From: an uncultured bacterium
GTDB lineage: Bacteria > Actinomycetota > Coriobacteriia > Coriobacteriales > Coriobacteriaceae
Assembly: GCA_905214895.1 (NCBI GenBank)
Contig: CAJMNP010000032.1
Coordinates: forward strand, 1-8,798
Direction of reading: 5' to 3'
Length of the DNA: 8,798 nucleotides
Positions 1 to 6,802 of the stretch are shown here, piece by piece. Made by a program: the position numbers and the translations under genes. The notes beneath the pieces are model-generated. The model was given only the letters and a program-made list of their open reading frames with translations. It had not been told where the DNA came from and ran no database searches. Position 1 is the first letter of the stretch. Each line of letters opens with the position of its first letter.

Positions 1-853
1 AATGCGGATTTTGAACACCGGAGAGATCCGTTAGGCTTTTCGCACGCTCCCACATACACGAACAGCTGCCGACCGAACCTTTATCCGACCCACCGCAATC
101 CGCAAGCCAGGCGCGCTCTTTGGCCTTCGCCGTCTCCTCCGATGCTTTTTGCAGCTCCTCGGCCGCGCGCTCCAGATCTTCCGACGCATCTTTAATGGCA
201 TCGGTCGAGATTTCAGATCCTTCGAGCGCAACAAAATCCGACTCGGACGTCCTGGGCACGGCAAGCGCCGTACCGGTATAGGTCACGCCGTCGGCATCCT
301 GCGCCGACACTGCCTGCATGGCGCGCGCGGCAACCAGGTACGGCAAGGCGGTCTCGATCTTTTGCAGGCCCTTTGCCGCGCTTTTGGCAAACTTGTTACG
401 CGTTTTAATGATCTGGGTTCCCGTATCGATGATATCGCTGCCAACAACCTCGGCGCCCGGAATGAGCATGGCAACCAAGCCGGTGCCGATCGTGGCAAAC
501 CCCGCCAGGCCCAAACTCAAAATGCTCGCATCCACCACCGTGGCGGCTGTGTGATAGGACGACACCACGTTGGCGCCCGCCAGTGCACCGCTATCGGCCG
601 CCACCTGGGCGTCTCCGGCGCGCGACATGCTCCATATCGCCGCGGTCGACGAAAACAACAGCGTAAGCACCACCAGAATGACAACCGCAGAAGAGAGCGT
701 GGTGTAGGCACCGTCTTCGATAAACAAGTCGATACCGGCACGGCCCATAAAACCGCCCCGCTTGCGGCGAGTGCCTGGTCGACGGTGGGCCGCAAACCCT
801 TGCGTCACCCGCAGCAGGCAGCGCCTAATCCCATGCAGCAATCCATGAATCAT
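1..853 (-). CDS. TadG-like pilus assembly protein (3' end outside window)
   Basis: At least 284 residues, open to the left edge with no stop, starting at ATG 853 behind GGAGGGAG and overlapping tadE by 29 bases. A basic N-terminus (1-40, many Arg) leads to 'FIEDGAYTTLSS' (44-55) and one membrane helix at about 56-74. Next comes 'AQVAADSGALAGANVV' (82-97), the hallmark of Tad/TadG-like N-termini, where Gln/Ala-rich 'QxAADxxALAGA' follows the helix. A second hydrophobic stretch lies at about 111-132. Residues 215-250 are Glu/Lys/Ala-rich and likely form a coiled coil. Three cysteines (253, 264, 266) sit near the visible end. Unlike the pilins upstream it has no Glu+5. The gene corresponds in place to tadF/tadG of other loci: a minor surface component whose C-terminal part is not seen here. 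The opposite strand also has a long open frame over this stretch, but its Arg/His/Gln-rich product looks like antisense noise. Confidence 0.85.
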   Translation of the reverse strand, partial: MIHGLLHGIRRCLLRVTQGFAAHRRPGTRRKRGGFMGRAGIDLFIEDGAYTTLSSAVVILVVLTLLFSSTAAIWSMSRAGDAQVAADSGALAGANVVSSYHTAATVVDASILSLGLAGFATIGTGLVAMLIPGAEVVGSDIIDTGTQIIKTRNKFAKSAAKGLQKIETALPYLVAARAMQAVSAQDADGVTYTGTALAVPRTSESDFVALEGSEISTDAIKDASEDLERAAEELQKASEETAKAKERAWLADCGGSDKGSVGSCSCMWERAKSLTDLSGVQNPH

Positions 854-1337
854 AATCTCCCTCCAGCCATTCGGGACGCGATCGATACGAGACGTCGACC
901 TTGAGCTCGACATAGCCGCCTTCACCCGCGCCGCCCATGGCCTGCACAAATGCACCGATCACGGGCAGCGGCTTAACCTCGCCGGCAACAGAAACGGACG
1001 AAACGCCGCCGGCACCGGCCCGCCCCAACTCGATATTCCACGACAGCGGCCCGCCGGCATGAAAAATCGAGACGTTGGGCACCGCGGCAAGTCTGCGGCG
1101 AGTGAACTCCTTAAGGTCATCGTCGTCCTCCACCGTCGTCGTGGTCATAAGCCGCGCGGTCTCGGCGGCGGCAGACTCCATGACCGCGCGCGTATAGAGC
1201 AGGCATACCGGCTGCAGCGCCAGCAGGATGAGCGTCAAAAACGTCGGCAGCAAAAAGGCGGCCTCAACCGTAGACTGCGCCCGATCCTCGCACGCGATAT
1301 CAATACAGAGCAATGTCCTTGGCGCCCGTCGCGGCAT
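825..1337 (-). CDS. tadE: TadE-like pseudopilin
   Basis: 170 residues from ATG 1337. The prepilin-like motif EDRA/QSTVEAAFLLP puts Glu25 at +5 after cleavage at Ala20. A membrane helix at about 26-49 is followed by the TadE-type 'ESAAAETARLM' (54-64) and a β-rich extracytoplasmic domain ending 'YVELKVDVSYRSRPEW' (142-157). An acidic run (VEDDDD, 69-74) follows four threonines. TadE proteins are pseudopilins needed for pilus assembly in known Tad systems. The start is uncertain: ATG 1337 lies 38 bases inside the preceding gene with no clear ribosome site. TTG at about 1313 with AAGGA nearby would give a leader of about 12 residues, and ATG 1364 is also in frame. All keep the mature protein the same. 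It overlaps the next gene by 29 bases. Confidence 0.85.
   Translation of the reverse strand: MPRRAPRTLLCIDIACEDRAQSTVEAAFLLPTFLTLILLALQPVCLLYTRAVMESAAAETARLMTTTTVEDDDDLKEFTRRRLAAVPNVSIFHAGGPLSWNIELGRAGAGGVSSVSVAGEVKPLPVIGAFVQAMGGAGEGGYVELKVDVSYRSRPEWLEGDYDSWIAAWD
857..864 (-). promoter_or_regulatory. Shine-Dalgarno for the TadG-like gene
   Basis: GGAGGGAG on the minus strand ends 3 bases before ATG 853, with its GGAGG core 6 bases away. It lies inside tadE and fixes the start of the gene that runs off the left edge. Confidence 0.8.
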
Positions 1338-1518
1338 CGATAACCGACGATGGGGCGACGCCATGGGACGCTGCCCGCTCAACCAGTGCCGCCAAGCGTC
1401 CATCGGTGCCAGCGCGCCAAAGCCCCGCAATCGCCAGCACAATCGACAACAGCGCCACGGTGACGATGGCGTATTCGACGGTCGACTGAGCAGATTCCTC
1501 ACGCAGGACACCATGCAT
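1300..1518 (-). CDS. Second small Flp/TadE-like pilin (probable minor pilin)
   Basis: 72 residues. A short leader MHGVLREESA is followed by QSTVEYAIVT, so cleavage after Ala10 puts Glu15 at +5 and Tyr16 at +6, as in Flp pilins. The hydrophobic helix runs about 17-34. The tail (35-72) is longer and more hydrophilic than that of Flp and includes a likely helix 'TDGRLAALVERAASHG'. The LREESAQ.T.EYAI stretch nearly repeats that of the Flp protein upstream, so the two look paralogous. The start is backed by AAAGGAGGGG, and the gene begins just one base past the upstream TGA. A minor pilin or pseudopilin is the likely role. An ordinary TadE/F fragment is a less likely reading, because the protein is complete by its own start and stop. 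Confidence 0.82.
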   Translation of the reverse strand: MHGVLREESAQSTVEYAIVTVALLSIVLAIAGLWRAGTDGRLAALVERAASHGVAPSSVIDAATGAKDIALY

Positions 1519-1519
1519 T

Positions 1520-2083
1520 TCACGACCCCTCCTTTGACTCCATTGTTTGCGGAACCAGACGCACGGCACGCAGGCGGCACGAGGCATCGCCGGCATCAGC
1601 AGCAACCGTCACCATGTCGACCCAGCCTCGCCCATCGCGCACGATGGCGCCCCATACGTTGCCCTTAATATCGAGATAGCCGCTCAGGGCGAGCTGGGCC
1701 GTGGGCACTTCGCGGTAGGCGCGCAGCAGGTCTGCCGCTGCCTCGGTCATCGGCCGGTCCTCGGACCATGCGAGCCGAACCGCGATCGCGTTGTCTACAG
1801 ACGGCTCCGTCGCGCTGGCGGCCCGCTCGTCGAGTGCCTGCAAAAAGGTCTGAGCCGTGACGGCGGCATTCTGACCGCCCATCGCCCCCGCACCTTCCGC
1901 TTGTGACATCGCCGCCGAGCCCGATCCCAAATCGGCAGTAGCGCCTGGACGCTGCTGCCGCGCAGCACCCAGCCCCCAAAGCGTCACCGCTATTGCCACG
2001 AGCAAACAGACGAGCACCAGCGGCGAACCAACAGGACGCCTGCCTCCTACAGGCTGTTGATGCCGTCTTTGATCGCGTTCCAT
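1520..2083 (-). CDS. Unrecognised membrane-anchored protein of the pilus locus
   Basis: 187 residues; I do not recognise a family. A basic N-terminus (ERDQRRHQQ...GGRRP) leads into one membrane segment at about 21-41, then a Gly/Ala/Ser-rich linker (about 42-75). A probably extracytoplasmic domain (76-182) ends in β-rich segments such as 'SGYLDIKGNVWGAIVRDGR' (134-152) and 'CRLRAVRLVP' (169-178). The layout is that of a signal-anchored surface protein; there is no pilin-type Glu+5 motif. ATG 2083 lies inside flp (37-base overlap) with only a weak upstream site. AGGAGG at the flp stop favours a later start but no good codon fits, so the N-terminus is uncertain. Its 3' end carries the ribosome site of the next pilin gene, so it is clearly in the operon. 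Minor pilus component or assembly factor is an inference from position. Confidence 0.7.
   Translation of the reverse strand: MERDQRRHQQPVGGRRPVGSPLVLVCLLVAIAVTLWGLGAARQQRPGATADLGSGSAAMSQAEGAGAMGGQNAAVTAQTFLQALDERAASATEPSVDNAIAVRLAWSEDRPMTEAAADLLRAYREVPTAQLALSGYLDIKGNVWGAIVRDGRGWVDMVTVAADAGDASCRLRAVRLVPQTMESKEGS
1526..1535 (-). promoter_or_regulatory. Shine-Dalgarno for the second pilin gene
   Basis: AAAGGAGGGG on the minus strand lies in the last codons of the upstream gene, its GGAGG core about 9 bases from ATG 1518. It supports 1518 as the true start although the frame is open further upstream. Confidence 0.75.
2043..2048 (-). promoter_or_regulatory. Strong Shine-Dalgarno with no matching start
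   Basis: AGGAGG overlaps the flp stop codon. No ATG, GTG or TTG lies 4-12 bases downstream in an open frame; the next frame-compatible codons are CTG at 2020 and GTG at 2017, over 20 bases away. It may help reinitiation for the next gene or be chance. Confidence 0.35.
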
Positions 2084-2280
2084 AGTTCTTCGACTTTGCT
2101 CTTAAACGCGACGATGGCGATAATCGCAATCACTACGAGTACACCGACCAAGATGGCGTATTCGGTAGTGCCCTGCGCGCTCTCCTCCCGCAACAGCGCC
2201 TTGGCACGCTGGCGAGCGCGGATTGTCCGGCAAAAAGCCCAGCTCCAAGCCTTGCCCGCAATGTTGGTCATCGTGTTCAT
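2047..2280 (-). CDS. flp: Flp major pilin prepilin
   Basis: 77-residue prepilin, the probable main subunit of the pilus. The start is ATG 2280 with GGGAGG 5 bases upstream, in the 10-base gap after tadC. A long, basic leader (1-35, ending LLREESA) precedes the processing motif QGTTEY. Aligning the Flp 'Glu+5, Tyr+6' rule places cleavage after Ala35, giving mature residues 36-77 with Glu40 and Tyr41. The hydrophobic helix is 42-59 (AILVGVLVVIAIIAIVAF), followed by a short hydrophilic tail. The mature pilin of about 42 residues is typical in size for Flp. Position right after tadC follows the tadZ-A-B-C-flp-tadE-tadF order known from bifidobacteria. Ala at -1 rather than the usual Gly is unusual. 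The processing enzyme is not in the window. Confidence 0.94.
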   Translation of the reverse strand: MNTMTNIAGKAWSWAFCRTIRARQRAKALLREESAQGTTEYAILVGVLVVIAIIAIVAFKSKVEELWNAIKDGINSL

Positions 2281-2290
2281 ATATTCCTCC

Positions 2291-2932
2291 CTACATCATC
2301 CCGCCTGCTCCCAGCAGCGGGCCCAATATGGACAGAAGCAACGCCGGCAAGATGAGCGTGCCGGTGGGAATCAGCAACTTGACCGGTGCGCGCTCGATCT
2401 CGCGCTCGACTGCGGCGCGATGGGCCGCACGGATCTCGCGACTTTGAGCAGCCAGCGTCTCGGCCAACGGAGCGCCCAGGGCAAGCGCCTGCCCCACCGT
2501 GATGGCAAAGGTCTCGAGCGCCCTCACGTCCAAATCACGCGCGGCAGCCAACAGCTCGGCCTCGCGCGTCCCCACGCCCACCTGCCACGCCATGCAGGCT
2601 CGCTCAAGACGGACGGCCAGCACCGACCGACGATTGGCGCAGAAAATCTCGAGCGCCGCGTCAAACGAAAGGCCGGCAGAAAGCCCTAGGCGCACCACGT
2701 CGATCATCTCGGACACCTCACCGAGCGACACCCGCGCCGGGCCGCCCGCCCCAATCGCGTCCTTCATTCGCGCGGTCAGGGCATCGATCACCGAGCGGCC
2801 CGCAGCAATGACCAGCACCACTTCACGCTTGCATGTCTCTGCAATCTTGCGAGCATCCGCACGCTCCAAACCTGTCGCGACAAATACGCTCAGGGCACAC
2901 AGACAAGCCGCGACCCCGACCAGGGCGCTCAT
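2291..2932 (-). CDS. tadC: TadC-like inner-membrane platform protein (T2SSF domain)
   Basis: 213 residues from the ATG in the ATGA overlap with tadB. A T2SSF domain covers about 70-205, with the family pattern 'VVRLGLSAGLSFDAALEIF' (79-97), 'LDVRALETFAITVGQALALG' (134-153) and the C-terminal hydrophobic stretch 186-207. Only two membrane segments are clear (about 3-20 and 186-207), and it is shorter than TadC proteins of Gram-negative Tad systems (about 300 residues, usually four segments). It still has the full T2SSF core, so it looks like a compact form rather than a broken gene. The start has a poorly placed GGAG and likely depends on coupling to tadB. The TAG stop is 10 bases from flp. 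Confidence 0.88.
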   Translation of the reverse strand: MSALVGVAACLCALSVFVATGLERADARKIAETCKREVVLVIAAGRSVIDALTARMKDAIGAGGPARVSLGEVSEMIDVVRLGLSAGLSFDAALEIFCANRRSVLAVRLERACMAWQVGVGTREAELLAAARDLDVRALETFAITVGQALALGAPLAETLAAQSREIRAAHRAAVEREIERAPVKLLIPTGTLILPALLLSILGPLLGAGGMM

Positions 2933-3855
2933 AACTCCACCCGCATAATGCGCCGGATAACTACCAGGGCAACGACGTTGAGGGCAAGTCCCAGCACCAC
3001 GGCGCCCGCACCAGCCGGCGTCGCAAGACCGCGGCGAAAGTCTGCCGAAAGCAAAGCCAGTACCGCGCACATGCCCGCCGGCATCGCCGCAACCATGTGT
3101 GCCGACATACGCGCCTGTGACGTCTTAACGTCCAGACGGCGCTTGAGCTCAATGCGCTCACCCACCATGCTCGACGCCTCGGACAGCAAGCCGGCAAGCG
3201 GAGCCCCGGTACGCTGCGATACTTTGAGCGCCAAGGTGACAAGCGAAAGGCCGGGGGCATCGATGCGAACGAGTAGGTCATCGAGTGCGTCGGTCGCCGA
3301 GATACCGCAATCGATTGCCGCCGCCACCCGCAAAAACTCGGTATGCACCGGCTCTTGCGCATGGGCGCCCACAAAGCGCATGCCCTGTGCCAGCGAATGC
3401 CCCGAGGCAAGCGACATGGATAACGCTGTGAATGCCTCGGGCATGGCCTCCTCTACATCATGCTGTTCGCGTCGACGATCGAAGGTGTCACGCGCGGCAC
3501 CCACGCCAAGCGGCGCCACCAGCCCCAAGACAAAGCCGATGGGCGACAACGACGCAACGGCCAGCAAAACGCTGCAGATACCGCTCGACAGCAGCAGAAA
3601 TGCCAGACGGGCCGCGTTATCCTCAATAGAAAGCCCAAGGCGATCTGCGGGAATCAGCGACGCCCACGAGCGGGCAATCTTTGTCAGCAGGTCGTTTTCC
3701 GCCAACTCACGCGGCAACTTCTCCGCCATCGATTCGAGCGTCTGGCGCGCCAGCTCCGCCGGCGGCCTCCGCGGCACACGACGCTCTGCCCCACACGCCG
3801 TCGCGACAGAAAGCCCCGCCAAACCCCCTACGACGAGGGGCATAGCGATCTCCAT
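2929..3855 (-). CDS. tadB: TadB-like inner-membrane platform protein (T2SSF domain)
   Basis: 308 residues. The polytopic GspF-family protein forms, with TadC, the membrane platform on which CpaF/TadA acts. Predicted membrane segments lie at about 3-20, 84-103, 106-121, 250-270 and 282-301. The cytoplasmic T2SSF domain lies between, at about 130-250, with the typical 'EAMPEAFTALSMSLASGHSL' (136-155) and 'QRTGAPLAGLLSEAS' (214-228). Length and layout match the TadB family. It overlaps cpaF by 28 bases at its start and tadC by 4 bases (ATGA) at its end, so expression of cpaF, tadB and tadC is probably coupled. Confidence 0.92.
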   Translation of the reverse strand: MEIAMPLVVGGLAGLSVATACGAERRVPRRPPAELARQTLESMAEKLPRELAENDLLTKIARSWASLIPADRLGLSIEDNAARLAFLLLSSGICSVLLAVASLSPIGFVLGLVAPLGVGAARDTFDRRREQHDVEEAMPEAFTALSMSLASGHSLAQGMRFVGAHAQEPVHTEFLRVAAAIDCGISATDALDDLLVRIDAPGLSLVTLALKVSQRTGAPLAGLLSEASSMVGERIELKRRLDVKTSQARMSAHMVAAMPAGMCAVLALLSADFRRGLATPAGAGAVVLGLALNVVALVVIRRIMRVEL

Positions 3856-5156
3856 TCGTCCACCTCCTCTTGCGTGAGCGTTCCCGACCGCAAGCCCTCC
3901 GCGATAAACGGCGGCTCGCGGTCGAGCGTCCACGTACGTTCGGCGGCATCGAACGTCACGTAGCGTTCGAGCTCAACACCGCCCGACGCGCCGCGTCGCA
4001 CCCCCGAATACGAGGAGACGAAGCGCCTGCCATCTGCATGACGTTCGGACATCACGATGCCGTCGAGCGCCATGGCGATCTGCTCTTCGATAAGCTCACT
4101 CGGCAAATCGATGCCGTAGCGCGCAAGCAGCGTCAGGCGAACCACGGTCTCCTGCTCGGTACCCGCATGGAGCGTGGTGAGCGAGCCGTCGTGGCCCGTG
4201 TTCATGGCCTGCAGCATATCGCAGCACTCGGCACCGCGCACCTCGCCCACGACGATGCGGTCGGGGCGCATACGCAGAGCATTGGTCACCAGGTCGCGAA
4301 TCGTCACCGCACCCTCGCCCTCGATTGACGCCTCGCGCGCCTCCAGACGAACAACGTGTGGGTGATGTGCAAACTTGAGCTCGGCGGAATCCTCGATCGT
4401 CACGATGCGCTCGCCGGTGGAAATCTCGCACGACAGCGCGTTGAGCAGTGTGGTCTTGCCCGACCCCGTGCCTCCCGCAACCGCCAAGTCCTGCCGCAAC
4501 GACACCGCGCACGACAGCAGCTGCGCATACCAAAGCGGCAGTGACCCCAACCCCACAAGCTCGTCCAACGAACAGATACGGTCCGAGAACTTACGGATGG
4601 TGAGGATTGGCCCGTCGATCGCCACGGGCGGAATCACCGCGTTGACGCGATAACCCGTCTTGAGGCGGGCGTTGACGATGGGGCTACGCTCGTCGATACG
4701 ACGGCCGAGCGGCGAGATGATGCGGTCGATGAGCACACGGATCTGCTCATCGTCCTCAAACGCGTGCTCGATGGGATACAAAACGCCACTGCGCTCAAAA
4801 AAGGCAGAACGACAGCCGTTGATCATGATTTCGGTAACGGTGTCGTCCTCGATGAGCGGCTGCAGCGGTCCCAGGCCCACCACGTCATCTAGGATCTCGT
4901 CGATGATGGTCTCACGCTCAGGTGCCGCCAAGTCGGTCGGCTCTTCCACGTTGAGCGCCGCTTCCACCGCCGGACGTAGCTCAGAGCGGGCAAGGGCCGA
5001 ATCGACGTAGGCGCTGATGCGCGCCACCTCGTCGTAGCCCATGCGGTCCATCACCGCACGCTTGGTGCGGCGTTTAACGGCACGGTGGCGCCCCGCATCA
5101 ACGGGGACAGCCGCGGCGGCCGCGCCAGCGGCTTTAATCCTCGTCTGCAGACTCAT
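3828..5156 (-). CDS. cpaF: CpaF/TadA pilus assembly ATPase
   Basis: 442 residues from the ATG in the ATGA overlap with cpaE. This is the type II/IV secretion ATPase that powers Flp pilus assembly as a hexamer on the cytoplasmic face. The N-terminal part (about 35-220) carries the family segment '[20 protein letters not shown]' (95-114) and the Arg-rich '[18 protein letters not shown]' (148-165). The motor follows: Walker [10 protein letters not shown] at 228-236, Asp box [10 protein letters not shown] at 251-260, Walker [12 protein letters not shown] at 300-310 and His box [11 protein letters not shown] at 321-331. All catalytic motifs look intact and the length is normal for the family. The 3' end encodes 'QEEVDE' in codons that also supply the AGGAGG ribosome site for tadB, which begins 28 bases before the cpaF stop. 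Confidence 0.97.
   Translation of the reverse strand: MSLQTRIKAAGAAAAAVPVDAGRHRAVKRRTKRAVMDRMGYDEVARISAYVDSALARSELRPAVEAALNVEEPTDLAAPERETIIDEILDDVVGLGPLQPLIEDDTVTEIMINGCRSAFFERSGVLYPIEHAFEDDEQIRVLIDRIISPLGRRIDERSPIVNARLKTGYRVNAVIPPVAIDGPILTIRKFSDRICSLDELVGLGSLPLWYAQLLSCAVSLRQDLAVAGGTGSGKTTLLNALSCEISTGERIVTIEDSAELKFAHHPHVVRLEAREASIEGEGAVTIRDLVTNALRMRPDRIVVGEVRGAECCDMLQAMNTGHDGSLTTLHAGTEQETVVRLTLLARYGIDLPSELIEEQIAMALDGIVMSERHADGRRFVSSYSGVRRGASGGVELERYVTFDAAERTWTLDREPPFIAEGLRSGTLTQEEVDEWRSLCPSS
3863..3868 (-). promoter_or_regulatory. Shine-Dalgarno site for tadB inside cpaF
   Basis: AGGAGG reads on the minus strand 7 bases before ATG 3855. It is a perfect anti-16S match located within the last codons of cpaF. 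It decides the tadB start in favour of 3855 over the in-frame ATG at 3843. Confidence 0.85.
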
Positions 5157-6802
5157 CGCGAATCACCCTCACGCGACCAGGGAAGACGGATGCGCGGGCG
5201 CTCGGTGCGGGTCGCGCGGTCGGCGACCATATCGCTCCAGGGACCGACGGCGCAGCCCAACTCCACGAGCATCTCGCGCGTGGCCTCGCGCACGCTGGTC
5301 GCAAAAGCGCTCGTCTGACCCACCGCCTCGTCGGCACGACCGAATGCCATGAGCGCGGCCAAGTCCTGACCGCCATCGGCAATGCGGATCTTGGAGCTCA
5401 ATGCGCAGGCAATCTCAAAGCGCATGGCGACGTCCTCGTCGGCACCGCGCGCACCAAACCGGTTGAACACGGCGCTCATGCGCGTGCGTGGCACGCCCAC
5501 ACGGCTCGCCAGCTCAATGACGCGTGAGGCGGATGTCGCGGACGATACCGCCGCATCGCCTACGACCAGGCAACGGTCGCTCGCCGCCACCGCGGCGGCC
5601 ACGGCATCACCCCAAAAGACCGAGGTGTCGACAAAGACCACATCGGATTCGCGACGCAGAACATCGAGCAATAGCTCCACCGGACGTGCCATGAGCTCGG
5701 CCTTCTCGGGGGCCGCGACAGGTCCCCAAAGCGTGACGCCCGGGGCGACGCGCATCGATGCGGCAACGATATCCGGCTCGGCAAGTGCGCCCGCCGCCGA
5801 CGGCTCGATAAGCGTCGCCATATCGTGCGGGACATCGACACCCAGCAGATCGTATAGGTTTCCAAACATGAGGTCCAAGTCGAGCACAGCGGCACGCAAA
5901 CCCAACAGCGACGCCGCATGCGCCATGGTGGCAACGATCGTCGACTTGCCGCAACCGCCCGAACCCGAAACGGCGCAGACGACCGGTGCCCGACGCGACG
6001 AAATCGAAGCGTCCGCCGACAGCACGGGGGCTGACGGTGCAGGAACCGGCGACACGGACGCGGGCGACAGCATCCCCGTCTCCCCCGCCGCGGTCACGCG
6101 CTGAGCCCAAGCCGGCACGGCAGGCTGTCCGGGCTGCGGCTCCGAAGCCAAAGACGCAGCGGCACACGGCTCGCCAGCCCCGGCAAAACCCTCGACCTCG
6201 TCGAGCTCATCGGCCAGATTTACGCCGTGCACGTATCCCATATCTTCAGCCAGAACGTCATCGCCATACGGCACCGGCCCTCCAGCGTCATCGTATGCAA
6301 GGGGGTCCCGGGGGCGCCGACCATGCTCGGCTTCCGCTTTTCCATATTCATCAACACGCGGGCCTCTTGTAGCGCGAGGCGCCCCGGGTTCCCTATCAAC
6401 AAAAGCATCGGGCTCAATCGTCATGCGCCAATCGGAATCAACCGTTCCCTCACCCGCGCGCCCGTTGCCGCACAAACTGTGCGCAGCGATGACCTCGGTC
6501 GCCCCCGCGCGAAACAGCCCTTCGATATCCGACGGGTCGAGTGTCTCGATCAACACGACGACACGACTCACGCGGCCCTCGGCCGTCAGGCGCGCAACGG
6601 TCTTCCGCACGTCTTCGGTATCGAACAGAGACGCCGCGATGATGGCGGCACCGCGACGCGACGGAAACGCCCGCGCCATGGATACCAGCCCGTCCAGGTC
6701 GCCCACGCGAAGCACCTGCGCGCCCACATCGCGACCCTCGACTTCCTGCTGTAGCAGCCCGTAATCGCCGCATGCGCAGCACGCAAGCCAGATCGCCTTC
6801 AT
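5153..6802 (-). CDS. cpaE: CpaE/TadZ-like pilus assembly ParA-type ATPase
   Basis: 549 residues from ATG at 6802; GGAGG lies 9 bases upstream, and a GTG directly before it is an alternative. An N-terminal receiver-like fold (about 1-110) has no aspartate at the expected phosphorylation position ('AAIIAAS'), so it is probably a pseudo-receiver. Residues about 115-270 form a long Pro/Ala/acidic linker that looks disordered. The C-terminal ParA/MinD domain (about 270-520) has a P-loop GSGGCGKST at 280-288, a DLDLMFGN switch at 308-315 and Walker B-like VVFVDTS at 388-394. The ParA 'signature' lysine before GG is Ser281, while catalytic Lys286 is present. The family places Tad machinery in the cell and recruits the TadA ATPase. 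The TGA overlaps the cpaF start in ATGA, so the two are translationally coupled. A very Cys-rich start (Cys8, 9, 11) is odd. Confidence is high for family, moderate for ATPase activity. Confidence 0.9.
   Translation of the reverse strand: MKAIWLACCACGDYGLLQQEVEGRDVGAQVLRVGDLDGLVSMARAFPSRRGAAIIAASLFDTEDVRKTVARLTAEGRVSRVVVLIETLDPSDIEGLFRAGATEVIAAHSLCGNGRAGEGTVDSDWRMTIEPDAFVDREPGAPRATRGPRVDEYGKAEAEHGRRPRDPLAYDDAGGPVPYGDDVLAEDMGYVHGVNLADELDEVEGFAGAGEPCAAASLASEPQPGQPAVPAWAQRVTAAGETGMLSPASVSPVPAPSAPVLSADASISSRRAPVVCAVSGSGGCGKSTIVATMAHAASLLGLRAAVLDLDLMFGNLYDLLGVDVPHDMATLIEPSAAGALAEPDIVAASMRVAPGVTLWGPVAAPEKAELMARPVELLLDVLRRESDVVFVDTSVFWGDAVAAAVAASDRCLVVGDAAVSSATSASRVIELASRVGVPRTRMSAVFNRFGARGADEDVAMRFEIACALSSKIRIADGGQDLAALMAFGRADEAVGQTSAFATSVREATREMLVELGCAVGPWSDMVADRATRTERPRIRLPWSREGDSR

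Noticed and set aside
149..904. Plus-strand open frame of 251 codons antisense to the TadG-like gene
   Set aside because: The product is rich in Arg, His, Gln and Gly with no domain, whereas the minus strand has a ribosome site, a membrane helix and a family signature.
2032..2042. Small CAGG/CCTG hairpin after the flp stop as a terminator or processing site
   Set aside because: Only four pairs with a 3-base loop, no T-run, within a coding frame; too weak to claim.
2948..3877. Plus-strand open frame of 309 codons antisense to tadB
   Set aside because: Ser/Arg/Ala-rich product typical of antisense frames in GC-rich DNA; tadB on the minus strand is clearly real.
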